Part shown: in pieces, positions 17,786 through 30,176 of the stretch
Numbering within the stretch: the stretch's first letter is position 1
Layout: every line of letters begins with the position of its first letter
Source of the DNA: Perca fluviatilis
Taxonomy: Eukaryota; Chordata; Actinopteri; Perciformes; Percidae
DNA: 64,000 bases
NCBI RefSeq assembly: GCF_010015445.1
Contig: NC_053114.1
Coordinates: forward strand, 18,927,724 to 18,991,723
Reading direction: 5' to 3'
Program-made: the position numbers and the translations under genes
Notes under the pieces: model-generated
What the model saw: the letters and a program-made list of their open reading frames with translations, nothing else
Told to the model about the DNA's origin: nothing
Database searches by the model: none

Positions 17786-20700
17786 GATTGATTGATTTAT
17801 TATCAGTAGGTTACGCATCTTACTGTGAGAAGCCCCATTGACTCTTACACCCCTTAGTGGGCAGCAAATGTTAAAAAAGTACCATAAAAATTGGTCCCCT
17901 TTTAACACTTGAAACATTAAATGGTAACTTATTTCATGACTCGTAGTGTGGTTGCATGCGTTTAACACTTAAACCATTGTTAACTGATTTCTTGGCCACA
18001 TGGGGGCAGCAAAAACAAGCTGAAAAATTAACATTGACATATTATCACCAGTTTAGATGATGCGGTGAATGTATTACCAGACAGTTGCATTCATTTTAAA
18101 TCGTCTCAGGTGAATGTAAGTTAAAGATCTTGCTCTTGCACCTTCTTGTCTTTCACTGACCTGTCAGCCAAATTTCAACTTCCCTCTGCTCACCTTTTTC
18201 GCTTTTTTAAAATTAGGCATTTTGTACAAAAAGATTACCCTGACTTTCCAAGTCTCCCCCCGGAGACTTTGGTAGACATGCTTCTCAAAGTAAACCCCAC
18301 TCAGAGAGGGGCTATTTCTTATATCTTTAAAGCCCTTGATTCCACTTTCTCTAATTTCCCTCAAAAAACCAGAGATTTATGGGAGCAGGATTTGGGGCAT
18401 ATTGAGGAAGACCAATGGAACCAGATTCTGGAGTTAGTCCACAACTCTTCCATCTCGCGACGGCACGGACTGATTCAATGTAAACTGATACACAGGATTT
18501 ACTATACTAACCACAGATTGTCTAAGTTCTACCCCAATGTTGCAGATGTCTGTAATAGGGGCAACCAAACCCCCCCCACTTTAATAGTGCCTTTGGTCAT
18601 GTTCAAAGCTAGCAGACTTTTGGTCTAAACTATTTGACACTCTTCACACAGCCTACCATTGTGTAACAAACCCAAACCCTTTGTCTGCCCTTTTGGTATA
18701 TCACATGGCAGCACCCTAACGGCTGAAGCACAACATTCTTTGGCCTTCTGTACCCTGCTTGCTAGGCGACTGATCTTACTTACCTGGAAGCAGGCCTAAC
18801 CCCATCATATGAACGATAGGAAGTCCTACACAATCTAAAACTTGAGAGGATAAGGTTCTCCCTTAGAGGCTCTTTGAGAAGTTGATAAAACTTGGAACCC
18901 TTGCTTTCCATCATAGACTCCCTAGATATCATGCCTGATGAGTGACATGTTTATGTCCTCTGGATTTACAGTGTAACTAACCACCAATGCATTTTTTATT
19001 TTTATTTATTTTTTATTTTTATTTTTATTTTTTTAATATATATATTTTTTGTATTGTGTTTGTTATCTAAGAGCGGGGGGCATCAGGGTGTGGGACCTCA
19101 TGTAGGGGTCAGGGATAGTGCACTGTGGGGAGGTGAGGGGGAGTGTGGGGGGGGAAAAAGAAAAAATGTGAGCACTGTTGCATATTAGTATAAAGTATTG
19201 TCTCACATTGTGTACCCTTTGTATGTTTGGTGCTCAATAAACATATTTGAAAAAAAAAAAAAAAGATCTTGCTCTTTAATCTTCCACTTTGTCCACTGGC
19301 TGCTTGCTGCCAGGAAGTGTACAGTTTTTAATTTTTAATTTATTTGTTCTGCAGCAAAACCAAAACAATAAGCTGAAAACTGGTATAAAGCTCTGTGGAG
19401 CTGAGGGAAACTGCAGAGATAAAGATTATTCTCTTCACCATGAACGACCCTTTCACATACATGTAGTCATGTGATCTATTTTTTTTTATGTAAAACATTG
19501 ATTATAGTTGGTTGACAAAGAGAGAACAGTAAAGTGGAGTTGAAATGTTTATGGCAGGAGTTTCATATTACGTTCTCAAGTTCAGAAGTTGTTATGGCAT
19601 TGTTTTACTAAAGACTTCCACTTCATGGTGCTTTGTTTTATTAAAACGCTTTTGTGTTTCTATTAAGATTCAGACTGTCAAAGAAATATAAACCAATAAT
19701 AATCCACCAGCCAAACTAAGGGAATTATGTGCAATTATAAATATTAACTCGGTTTTAATAACAATCCAAATGTTAATACGTTGTTAATTAATAAATTAAG
19801 TTTGGTCCAGGTGTTCTGCAGCTCTTTTTCCAGAAGATATGGGTTCAAATGGTTTGTTGGATGGGGTCATCCTGCATCAATTAAAAGCAAAAGTCAATTA
19901 CAGCCAAAATGATGAAGCAAATATTTTGCTTTAAAATAAAGACAAGCCACATGCATTTTTTTAGCATTCTGTAAATCAAAAACGTTGTCCTTCAATATCT
20001 CTTAAAACTGATCTACTGCATTATGGGTAAAAGCATTAACCATGTTGAACTTGAGGAAGTAATATAGAAAATGAGGGAATGAAAAACAAGCCTTATGTAG
20101 AAGATAACATCCATCTAGTGGTGTTATTAATATTTGTAATTTGTATTATTTGTATGTTTGTATTTGTAATGATTTGTAATGATTTGTAATGATTATTAAA
20201 AGTGTTAAAAGTTAAAAGTGTTTAACCCTGGTAAAAGAAACAGAAGCCAGGCAAGTTTATTTAGTTACATCTTGTTTCTATTTCCCCAGACTCAAAACTA
20301 AATTTGAAAACACCACTAAATTCAAGGATAATTAATTATACAGTAAATGTGCTCAAATGAAATCATGACCCTGAAACACATAAAACTGAGCTGAAAGCAT
20401 TTTGAGTAGCCTACAGGAGGCTGGATTTAGACATGTTTTCTTAGAACTGAACTGCACAACACAACAACAGGCTAATTTTACTTAATTTTACTCCACTACA
20501 TTTTTCATTAGAGAGAAATATAGTAGTTTTTACTTGAATAAATAAGGATGCAATGGTTTTATTCTCAACTTTAACTTTGATTGTTGCTTGTGTTATTGAT
20601 ATTAATTGGTATAGAGCAGGGTTTTTTTTTAAATACTGACACATTTTTGTCTTCTGTCTACTTCTGTGATAATCATCATGCTCCTCTTTGCAAATCTATA

Positions 20701-22547
20701 GATGTTTATCTGCGATGGTAATCAAAGATGATGACATGGTTGGAAAGTATAAGTCACACCCAATTTAAAAGTGTGCTGACCGTGGTAATAAATTCAATTT
20801 ATTTACAGTATCAGCAGGCCAAATCAGTCAATCTACAATAACTTCCTGTGGTTTTACACACAAAATATATGTAATAACCATCAATTAATTCATGTCAGGT
20901 ATCCCAAAACTCCCCAAACAAAGATTAGGTATGTACAAAATATGAACCATATCCATGATACTGCGCAGTGTGCTGCCAAATGACAAAGCACAGTGAATTC
21001 ACTGTACTTTGTCGGAATGGTGAAAGTTTGGAGCAGGAGCAGAACTGACAGACACAGGGGTTTAATTAAATGTGAGTGTGAAGACACATCAACGCTCACC
21101 TCTCTAGCAGCCATGTCCAGCACCTCCCTGTTGCTGCAGCATACAATTAGAATTATTGAACACCAGCGATACACAGAGGAGCTTGTCCAACCGAATGTGA
21201 AGTTAAACCCGCTGAGCCCTGTATCTGATTTCCTTTGCACCTACTCCCATTATTTTACAATGTGATGCAAAATGTAGCTACTTTTAGGTGACAAATACTG
21301 TGGCAAACATATGACAATAGCAAGATTTCTTTCTTTGGATGAGTGGCTGTAGACTAACCTTAAAAGCAAGTGTTTGCTCATGATCACTCATTTGTTTTTA
21401 ATGCGTTCTTATTCCAACCTGTAACTGAAAATGAGGCCAGGGATTCTTTATGGCACATAAGGATAAAGAGAGCTGTTGTTTGCATTTATAGTAAAATGTG
21501 TCCATTCTGTGACCTCAGCACTCGATACTCCTATGGGGTTAATTTTTGGAGAAATGTCTGATCGCAAACCATCCAACAAATACTGCAACCCACTATCATT
21601 CCAAAATATGACAAAGGGCTGCAATGTGAAATGCAAAGAAATGGGGATTTGCATCAAAAAGCTTCAGCGTGACTGTATTTCCTGTGTTTTAGTTTCTTAT
21701 TTGTTGGTTGGTGAGTTATTGGCACCTGAACTCAGGGGTTTCATAAGTTGACGAGTAAACTGAACTTTAAAGGAATAGTTCAACATTTTGGGAACTACAG
21801 TTATTCTTGGTGAGATTAAGATAAGAAGACTCACAAGCAAAAACAAGCAAAAGTCATCTTTTCAAACGTTTGAAATCACAAAATTAGCAGCAGTATATTG
21901 ATTTCTTTAGCAATTGATTAGGCCACCGTATGTACACGCGGGTTGGTACACTTGTCAGCAGCCTTAAACAGAAGCAGCTCTGTTGTGCGTAATAGTCTCC
22001 ACATCAATACACGGTTAGCCTACATATTTGATTTTTATTCTAATAATAAAACATTTAGTTTGTACATATGGCCTGTAACGACAAAAACAAGAGGACATTT
22101 ACATAATTTGGATGCCGTGTGGGCGTTTTAAAGTGATTATAGGGTCAAAAAAATATATTTAGAAACCGTAGCCTACCTGTCAGCAGAAAGGGCCGTGAGA
22201 GTGAACACAGACACCCCAACCGAGGTGAGCTGAATGAAGGGGATGACTTTACAGCCCACTCTCCCGAAGAGCCACTCCTCTGACAGATAGCGGCTGGCAT
22301 CCACCGGAGCGCAGGTCACCAACAGTAAAACATCCCCGAGCGCAAGACTCGACATGAAGAGATTCGGCACATTGCGGATGGATTTGGCAGAGCAAAACGT
22401 CTTGATGAGCGTGATGTTGCCGATTAGCCCCAAAACGCTTATTACACCGTAAATTGAAGCGATGACCACGCCGGTGAACCACATCGTCCGTGCCGTGCCT
22501 TGGAGAGCAGTGACGCTGCGCGACGCGTTTGGGTACAGATGGTCCAT
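14884..22547 (-). CDS. grpr: grpr: gastrin-releasing peptide receptor, four exons
   Basis: Class A GPCR for gastrin-releasing peptide/bombesin, Gq-coupled in mammals, at the plasma membrane. Exons 22547-22177, 17708-17357, 15970-15857 and 15165-14884 join to 372 codons plus TAA (human GRPR 384). Seen: N-glycosylation sequon at N8; TM1 [12 protein letters not shown]2 [26 protein letters not shown]3 ending in ADRY; ECL2 [42 protein letters not shown] in loop 3; [19 protein letters not shown] in TM6; NPFALYLLS (NPxxY) in TM7; LSCCC palmitoylation cluster; tail ending in SLSIING. These match GRPR better than NMBR or BRS3. Odd: GC donor of intron 2, an extra intron between TM6 and TM7, and a microsatellite at the exon 2 acceptor. 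Confidence 0.95.
15857..15970 (-). CDS. grpr: grpr exon 3 (TM6)
   Basis: A 114-nt phase-0 exon between caacccaacag-type acceptor and CACAG/gtacac donor. Encodes [13 protein letters not shown] and LYRSYHYSQ, i.e. TM6 and the start of ECL3. Confidence 0.92.
16094..17263. mobile_element. TTAA-flanked element in grpr intron 2, with nested MITE
   Basis: Left end TTAAAGTGGCTATTTGTAAC and right end, read inverted, TTAAAGTTACTATATGTAAC. These imperfect inverted termini with TTAA at both sides enclose 1.17 kb. A second inverted-repeat element at 16834-17046 is nested inside. Confidence 0.6.
16834..17046. mobile_element. Nested 213-bp MITE
   Basis: ttattatggaacccacgcaa at the left is mirrored on the right by ttacgtgggatctataataa; the arms continue through cttctaggcaag and end in a cgccct/agggcg pair. 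No ORF of its own. Confidence 0.75.
17357..17708 (-). CDS. grpr: grpr exon 2 (DRY to intracellular loop 3)
   Basis: Acceptor ctatctatcag abuts G TAC AGG (Y R of DRYR). Encodes TM4, ECL2 and TM5, ending GGAAC..CGACAG at the conserved Q of loop 3. The next bases are gccagt, a GC rather than GT donor; only this boundary keeps the frame into VESRKRLAK. Confidence 0.9.
17711..17785. repeat. (GATA)n microsatellite at grpr exon 2 acceptor
   Basis: About 18 tetranucleotides with a gataaataaataga interruption. On the gene strand this is (TCTA)n ending in atctatcag, so the repeat supplies the pyrimidine tract of the acceptor. Confidence 0.97.
18138..19261 (+). mobile_element. 5'-truncated L1 retrotransposon
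   Basis: Plus-strand 18146-18628 encodes an L1 ORF2 C-terminal segment ([40 protein letters not shown]); a frameshift near 18590 precedes a [16 protein letters not shown] motif in another frame. The element ends in aataaacatatttga and an A-run. The 15-bp duplication AAAGATCTTGCTCTT occurs at 18123-18137 and 19262-19276. It lies in grpr intron 1, antisense to the gene. Confidence 0.9.
18146..18628 (+). pseudogene. L1 ORF2 C-terminal fragment
   Basis: Only the region downstream of the reverse transcriptase remains; there is no YADD box or endonuclease. A frameshift removes the correct C-terminus. Non-functional. Confidence 0.8.
19277..22176. other. grpr intron 1, 5' half
   Basis: AT-rich with no supported exon. 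21769-21830 (aaaggaatagttcaacattt) matches the end of a common fish repeat whose other end, reading to ctattcctttat, is at 30180-30380. Confidence 0.5.
22177..22547 (-). CDS. grpr: grpr exon 1 (N-terminus to TM3)
   Basis: Starts ATG at 22547 (context GAG ATG G, good Kozak) and ends ...GACAG/gtaggc in phase 2 within the DRY arginine. An upstream out-of-frame ATG at 22554 overlaps the start by 7 nt and opens a 101-codon frame across the exon. The start was chosen by alignment of MDHLYPN to short receptor N-termini. Confidence 0.95.
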
Positions 22548-23990
22548 CTCCCATCGTTACATCAACTGACCGCTCAAGAGATGTTTCAAACTCTGATACA
22601 GCCTACGGACAGGTCCTTTGGGGTTTCAGAAAAAAATGCAGCGTTGACAATTTTATGTCCAACTTTAGATTTGAGTGCACGTCCTCCTCTGTGTTTGAAA
22701 GTGGGGGTCCGCTATAGTGGGGTGTCACCATGTGCGCTCAACGCACCATGCACCAAAGAGGTGCTAAATCCGTATGTGTGTATGTGGTATTGAATTTAAG
22801 AAAAAAAGATAAGAAAATTATAATACAGTTTTTCCAATCGATTTGGCACACTTACTGAAACAATCTTACAATTGTCAAAGTACTAGTACAATCTAGTAGT
22901 AAGTGCAATCCTCACATCACGTTAATGGTACATTCAACACAATCACAACACAATCACTATGTGATCTGCAAAAAGTGATTACTCAATCAAAAAGAATGAA
23001 CTAATTTTTCAAATAAATCCATCAATGAATAAATCGTGGTCATGAAAACAAAAGGTTCCTTTATCATTGCTTGGACCAAGACAATCAACATGCAAAGACA
23101 TACGTACTCTGAAAAAGTGATAGTTACCCACTATGTAATATTGTCCAATAGCTTACATTATATATTTAGGCAGCTGAATAGTATTTATGTCAGACATGGT
23201 ACACACTATACTTTCAACAAAACATAAATTTATCATTGTATGAACCAGAGGACATGGCTCTTCCCCTTAAGTATGTTAGTAGAGAGCCGTGTCTCAAATC
23301 CCCACCAAGCCCCTAAAGTGAATTTTTTGTCAGGGTCAAGAACAGGATCATGGCCGTGCTATATCTTATAATCTTGGAGTTTAATGTATCTAAAACCAAA
23401 AATGTTCCCATGCATATGAAATTTGACAGAGACAATGTCACTGATGTTAAGAGAGTTGACATTAAAACATTGACAATCAATTACCATGGCATGTAAACAC
23501 AGAGATGGTTGCCAAGCGCGGGAGTGCACTTCTAAAATGTAATTGCAGTGAAGTTATTGTTAGTGGTTTTAGCAATCTGTTGTTGAGTCATTTGACCTCT
23601 TAGCTTTTATGCCGGATGCACAGCATGGCCCTGAAAGACAGAAAAATTGGGAGAAAGTGCTGTGAAAATATGTCTGGAGATTGTTGGAGTGAAAAAGAAA
23701 GACTTCTTACGTGAGAAAATTGATGAGCATGTTGAGTCTATCAAAACACACACAATGAGTGAATCAGAACATTGTTATGCTTTACCTGCTGTCAAAAGTA
23801 ATCATTATTCCAACTTTTTTATTTACTCTGCTATCCTTCTGTATAGCTTCTTTATTCATATCCACTGTTTTGTGTGCTTTTTGGCTGGACCAGCCATACA
23901 ACCTCAAAACTCTGTCACTCTGACTGAGTGATGAAGTTCCACCATTTGTCGGAATGAGTGTGATGACGTCAGGGTTGGTATTTCCCCAGT

Positions 23991-24152
23991 GTTCAAATAA
24001 GGTAAAGACTGCACAACAGTTAAATGCTCTGAAAAAATATTTAATAGTGCAGAATCAGGCACACAACGTTTCGTTTCGGCCCAAAATGTGGCCTTCCTCA
24101 GGTGTGAGGGCCGAAACATTGTTTGCCTGATTTAACTTTACCTTATTTGAAC
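23991..24152. mobile_element. Palindromic MITE (foldback)
   Basis: gttcaaataaggtaaag at 23991 is mirrored by ctttaccttatttgaac at 24136-24152, with further pairing of aatcaggcacacaacgtttc and gaaacattgtttgcctgatt. About 160 bp that could fold on itself. Confidence 0.75.
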
Positions 24153-24659
24153 ATTTACTCTTTTTTCCTGCACCAGCAACTACATGGATGTGCACAACAT
24201 TGTCTTTTTTTTAATTTCCCCATTGCCCATTACCCTTCAAACTGAAATAGCATGACACAGACTTTTACCTCTGCTATTGCCCATCAATCAGCTGATTAAC
24301 TTCCTCAATAGGCTACACAGTGGATGTTGTTGTTCTTGTTGCTGCTGCCCCCGTTTCAACCACTGCACGGGCTAGCAGCACGGGCATAGTCGGCTACATG
24401 CAGATTAATATTGTAAGCTGCAGGTAGAAATGACCCTGGTAGGGATAAATATTTTTTCAATTGAAAAGAACTGAAGCTTTATAACAGACTGACAACTTGA
24501 TCAGAGCATATCTCGCCTATCACCCAACGTGGGTTGCAATAGACTGCAGCCCACTGCCACCCTTAACAGGATAGAGGGGTTTAGAAAATGGATTCATCAA
24601 ATTGACTGCTGTTACCAAAATTGATTTCGAGACAATACTAAGAGCCTATAGCCATGCCA

Positions 24660-25140
24660 AGCCATGCTCTGTAAGCTGAGCTACGGCGGTGCTTTGAGCT
24701 GAATGCTGAATTGTTAGTATGCTAACATGCTCACAGTGTTGATGTTTAACAGGTAATGTTAAGTGTGCTAAGCATCTTAGTTTAGCATGCTAACATTTGC
24801 AAATTAGCACTAAACACAAAGTACAGCTGAGGCTGATGGAAATGCAGGCACGGTGAAGCAAAATCTTGGACAAATTATAATTTTGATCAGAAGATGGCGG
24901 TATATTACAAGTTAAGGGATCACCAAAGTTATTGCAATTCATCCTGAGGGGGACGTGAATGTGTGAAGCATCCATCCAAAGTCAAAGGTTAAAGTCATTA
25001 GGCTTTATCCTCTGGGGATCATAAATGTCTGTAGAATATATTGTGCCAATCCATCCAGTAGATGTTGAAATATTTTGGTCTGGACCAAAGTGGTGGATCG
25101 ATCTACTGGCACTGCCATCCATAGAGCCACACAGCTTTGC
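24660..25140. repeat. Dispersed fish repeat
   Basis: Contains ttagcatgctaacatttgca, acacaaagtacagctgaggc and ttcatcctgagggggacgtg blocks that I recognise as a widespread fish interspersed repeat. A partial copy lies at 2866-3080. Confidence 0.55.
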
Positions 25141-25985
25141 TGTAAATTAAGTTAGCCAAATGGATCATTTCAATTCCTTAAAAGTTTTGGACGACTGCTG
25201 GTTTAACCTATTTGATGAAGCCTTTGTCCCTTGGCCAGTGCTGATTGTGCTCTTACATCTTTTAAAACTGCATGCTGAGAATCTGTGCTCAGTTCAGATC
25301 CAGTAATTTAAAACTATGACCCATGTAGTCCAAAAATGATTAAAAGCATTAACCAGATAGTGAGTCATGCTGTGCTCCTGTAAGGGCTATGAGATGTGGT
25401 TTTCACAGGCTGACTGGTTGAATTTACCTGATCTCCTGCTTGGTCCACATCCTGCAATTACCCAGCGGGTTCCTGTAGAAAGTGATGTCTCAATGGATCC
25501 TCAGCTGCCTCAGGATAATACAACTCTTCACAGGTACCGGATACAGAAAAGGGCTGACAGGCCATCAACAGGCACTCAAGCCGAGAAATGATCCATGAAA
25601 GACCCCTTACAGGTTATCCAATTTACTTCAACAAAGATACAAAACAGATACAAACAGAGAAACAATGATGACCAGTATCCAGCAGGGTGTAATACGCCAC
25701 AGTGAGAGAACATTCTTAATCTCTGTTTATCTCTGTGGTTTGTCAAGAGATGCCAGGCCATTTTACATGCTTGAATTGTATGAGATAAGAAATAAAAGGT
25801 GTTGTGGGGTCCGGAGTCATTATGTAGAGGCGAGATAAGACTGCCAGGAGCACAAGAGACAAAAATTGGTTTAAATGTTACAGTACGTAGTGGAGAAGGA
25901 GGGGATGAGAAACAGAAAAAGAAACCTGGAGGTGAGAAGGTGGGCTGGGTAAATTACAAAGTGTATACACACAACATATTTACAA

Positions 25986-26042
25986 CAATATATATATATA
26001 TATATAAATATTTACAATACTGTATATATACACACATACACC
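25986..26042. repeat. (TA)n-rich microsatellite
   Basis: tatatatatatatatata followed by an A/T-rich and tatatacacaca stretch. Confidence 0.8.
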
Positions 26043-26264
26043 TGTGCATGCGTAGAAAAAGCACAATTCATTATTTATTAAGGAAAGGTTACACTTGAAA
26101 CACAAAATGTCATGTAAATATCAAGCAAAAGATTAAATGACGCTCTCACTATGATCAGACACTTGCTGCCTAATCTTTCAGCAGATGCTCACAGTTCAAC
26201 TATCTTTTGTGACAGGTCCCTGACTGTAATGTGGTGTGTCACAAAATGCCATATTGAACCTCTT

Positions 26265-26448
26265 TTTTTTAAAGATGTTTTGTGACATTTCATGCCTTTA
26301 TTAGATAGGACGGCTTTAGACATGAAAGGGGGAACAACATGCAGCAAAGGGCCGTAGGTCGGAATCAAAACCCATGACCGCTACATCGAGGACTAAGCCT
26401 CTGTATATAAGCGCACGCTCTACCTGGAGAGCTACCCAGGTACCCCAC
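26265..26448 (-). mobile_element. tRNA-derived SINE
   Basis: Read on the minus strand, the head is tacctgggtagctctccagg then tagagcg (A-box like), followed by gggttttgattccgac (degenerate B box) and ggccctttgctgcatgt, the body of a common fish tRNA-SINE. It has an A-run tail. ATTGAACCTCTT flanks both sides (26253-26264 and 26449-26460). Confidence 0.88.
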
Positions 26449-26925
26449 ATTGAACCTCTTGCACAAAGTTGCACATTATTCTGCAGGATATACAAGAATT
26501 TCTTATCTATATATGTTATCTTAATTTAACAGACCATCGAGGCAGCATGTTACAAAAAAAAGATGCTCAGTCATATTTAATATCACACTTTGTGTCGTAA
26601 ATTAGCTTTTACCTCTGCAATCTGCAAACATTTCGGTCGGTTGATGTTTCTATACGGAAACTGTTACAGGAAGTCAAACCACAAACTTTTACCAGAACTA
26701 CTGTCGAGTGGGTAAGACTGTTTTTAGTGGCAGGCTAGCAGATACTGTTAAACTTGCGCTAGCCTAGCACCAACAAACTCTGAAACTGGAAGGACTGGAT
26801 GAAAAGTGTTGAAAACGGTCTCCACTGATAAATTACACACTGGCTAAGAGGCTAAAAGGCTCTTTATATGCCATTGCCTACATTTTAAATGGATGTCTGC
26901 CAATAAGCCTAAACCATCACATATA

Positions 26926-28558
26926 CAGTGCCTTGCGAAAGTATTCGCGCCCCTTGAACGTTTCGACCTTTTGCCACATTTCAGGCCTCAAACATAAAGA
27001 TATAAAACTGTAATTTTTTGTGAAGAATCAACAACAAGTGGGTCCCAATTATGAAGTGGAACGCGAAATTCATTGGCTATTTCAAACTTTTTAACAAATA
27101 AAAAACTGAAAAAGTGGCGTGCAAAATTATTCAGCCCCTTTACTTTCAGTGCAGCAAACTCTCTCCAGAAGTTCAGTGAGGATCTCTGAATGATCCAATG
27201 TTGACCTAAATGACTAATGATGATAAATAGAATCCAGCTGTGTGTAATCAAGTCTCCGTATAAATGCACCTGCTCTGTGATAGTCTCAGAGGTCCGTGTA
27301 AAGCGCAGAGAGCATCATGAAGAACAAGGAACACACCAGGCAGGTCCGAGATACTGTTGTGGAAAAGTTTAAAGCCGGATTGGATACAAAAAGATTTCCC
27401 AAGCTTTAAACATCCCAAGGAGCACTGTGCAAGCGATAATATTGAAATGGAAGGAGTATCAGACCACTAGAAATCTACGAAGACCGGCCGTCCCTCTAAA
27501 CTTTCAGCTCATACAATGAGAAGACTGATCAGAGATGCAGCCAAGAGGCCCATGATCACTCTGGATGAACTGCAGAGATCTACAGCTGAGGTGGGAGACT
27601 CTGTCCATAGGACAACAATCAGTCGTATACTGCACAAATCTGGCCTTTATGGAAGAGTGGCAAGAAGAAAGCCATTTCTTAAAGATATCCATAAAAAGTG
27701 TCGTTTAAAGTTTGCCAAAAGCCACCTGGGAGACACACCAAACATGTGGAAGAAGGTGCTCTGGTCAGATGAAACCAAAATCGAACTTTTTGGCAACAAT
27801 GCAAAACGTTATGTTTGGCGTAAAGGCAACACAGCTCATCACCCTGAACACACCATCCCCACTGTCAAACATGGTGGTGGCAGCATCATGGTTTGGGCCT
27901 GCTTTTCTTCAGCAGGGACAGGGAAGATGGTTAAAATTGATGGGAAGATGGATGGAGCCAAATACAGGACCATTCTGGAAGAAAACCTGATGGAGTCTGC
28001 AAAAGACCTGAGACTGGGACGGAGATTTGTCTTCCAACAAGACAATGATCCAAAACATAAAGCAAAATCTACAATGGAATGGTTCACAAATAAACATATC
28101 CAGGTGTTAGAATGGCCAAGTCAAAGTCCAGACCTGAATCCAATCGAGAATCTGTGGAAAGAACGGAAAACTGCTGTTCACAAACGCTCTCCATCCAACC
28201 TCACTGAGCTCGAGCTGTTTTGCAAGGAGGAATGGGCAAAAATGTCAGTCTCTCGATGTGCAAAACTGATAGAGACATCCCCAAGCGACTTACAGCTGTA
28301 ATGCGCAGCAAAAGGTGGCGCTACAAAGTATTAACTTAAAGGGGGCTGAATAATTTTGCACGCCCAATATTTCAGTTTTTTATTTGTTTAAAAGGTTTGA
28401 AATATCCAATAAATTTCGTTCCACTTCATGATTGTGTCCCCACTTGTTGTTGATTGTTCACAAAAAATTACAGTTTTATATCTTTATGTTTGAGGCCTGA
28501 AATGTGGCAAAAGGTCCGAAAAAGTTCAAGGGGGCCGAATACTTTCGCCAAGGCACTG
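26926..28558 (+). mobile_element. Tc1-type DNA transposon, long inverted repeats
   Basis: Flanked by TA target duplications (26924-26925 and 28559-28560). The ends CAGTGCCTTGCGAAAGTATT and, inverted, CAGTGCCTTGGCGAAAGTAT extend as inverted repeats for about 210 bp with few differences. The total length of 1633 bp is normal for Tc1. It lies between grpr and gpa33. The transposase inside is broken, so the copy is probably not autonomous. Confidence 0.95.
27317..28301 (+). pseudogene. Tc1 transposase, frameshifted
   Basis: DD34E transposase. The expected start is ATG at 27317 (MKNKEHTRQVRD); a one-base loss near 27380-27385 leads to TAA at 27407-27409, and another frame change lies near 27485. 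The long frame 27516-28301 (261 codons) keeps part of the DNA-binding region (TTISRILHKSGLYGR), LWSDETK with the first D, QQDNDPKHKAK with the second D, and DLNPIENLW with the E. The C-terminus is altered after LIETS by a small deletion. The catalytic triad survives but the N-terminal half of the DNA-binding region is out of frame. Confidence 0.92.
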
Positions 28559-29809
28559 TATGATTATTATGACAGAGACTGGGACTCCAGGTTAATAAGA
28601 TTCTGACTGAGTAGCAAGATATGAATTCAATTGTGATTCTGTGAGAATTCACAGATCCAGTTTCTCTTTTTTAATCTACCCCTTAACATTAACAGGTTTT
28701 TTTTCGATTGCTAAACAACAGTGGGCACAACTGGAGTCACATGTGCAAAACTCAAACTACAGTCTGCACAGCAGCAGTTCATGTGGACCAAACTCTAGTT
28801 CGTTTTCCATTGCTTGAACACAGTTTTCAAAACTCTACACACTTATCCCATGACTTTACCCACAACGTGCACAGCACTGTAGAATTACAGCACTTTGTTT
28901 AAATGCTAACACACTGCTGTCATAACTGTTAACCACACATTCAAAACAGAATAGATTTCAGTCTGGTGCCTATCAAACACTGCTGATTGCAATTTTAGCT
29001 GAAACCCTAAGCAGGTGTCTTGTTTTAGACTAGTTAGTGAACATATACGGTATTTATACAGAGAAAGCTCAGAAAGCCTTTTTTTGTTTACAAATGAAAC
29101 AATTATACACTGTACCGTAACAGGTAAAAGAGCAAAGATACCAACATGTCCAGGTATCTGAGGTTATGTACACAGCTATACAAAAAAGTGAAAAACACTA
29201 TATCTTTACAAAAGTAATGGAAGTGAAAGCAATGGCAACACCACATTCATTTGTATTTAGAGATGATGCAGACATCCAATGTGATGAAGAAAACTTGCCA
29301 CATGATGCTGGAGAGAGGCAGGATTAGTCACACTATTCTTTGTTACTGTTATGTACCTTTAGTATTTTTCTTCTGAGTTCTTCTGTCCCCAACCTTGACA
29401 GTAACTCCACTGAACTTATTTGAAACTAAAGTACCGAGCCGATTTTGTAAAATGTAAGGAGTAGAAAGCCGATATTCATGTTAAAAATGTAAGGAGTAAA
29501 AGTAAAAAGTCGGCACAAAATAAATAGTAAAGTAAAAATATCTGAACTCTACATGAGTACAGGAGGCTAACGAAGCATTTGTACTTCGTTACTTCCCATC
29601 TCTGGTAATAGGGCAGATAAATACACAAACTATCATGCAAAACATCTTTAGTTGATCTGAATGTTAGAAATATTTCCATGGAGACAACTAAGGCGTGGTC
29701 AGTGTGTCAGTGTTTAATTCTTGCATCTTCTAATAATAGAGTTTTGGTAACTTATAGGTCTTGGTAACTAAATTTATTTTTTGTGTGATTGAACAAATGA
29801 GATAATGTG

Positions 29810-30176
29810 TTAAAGATGCAGTAGATAAGCCTTATAAAACTAACTTTCTGTCATATTTGCTGAAACTGACCCTATGTTCCAGAAGAACTACACGAAGCAG
29901 GTCATTTAAAAGAAATATCTGGCTCCTCTGGCACCACCTACAGCCTGTAGTGCGATTTGCAAAAATCCACAGCTCCCTGTTCAGATGCACCAATCAAGGC
30001 CGGGGGGGGGTGTCTAACTGCGTGTCGATCACTGCTCATGCATTAATTCTCCCTTGTGGGGGGAGGGGCTTAGGAGACTGTTTTGGGCTTTAGCGGAAAG
30101 GGGGGAGGGACTGAGAAGTTGTCGATGTTCAAATCTTTGGGCTAAGCCCTGGATCTTCACAATCCTACCTACAGCT
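29810..30176. mobile_element. TTAA MITE, right end truncated
   Basis: Begins TTAAAGATGCAGTAGATAAG and resembles a common fish MITE through atcttcacaatcctacctac, but the expected terminal gcacctttaa is missing because the next repeat starts there. Confidence 0.5.

Noticed and set aside
20890..21240. 116-codon minus-strand frame in grpr intron 1
   Set aside because: It looked like a membrane segment but has no motif and no frame-compatible link to grpr exons.
23647..23931. 94-codon plus-strand frame with a hydrophobic end
   Set aside because: Composition is AT-driven and it matches no family I know.
26265..26448. A true tRNA gene
   Set aside because: The A and B boxes are degenerate, no cloverleaf is formed, and the segment has a SINE body, tail and target duplication.
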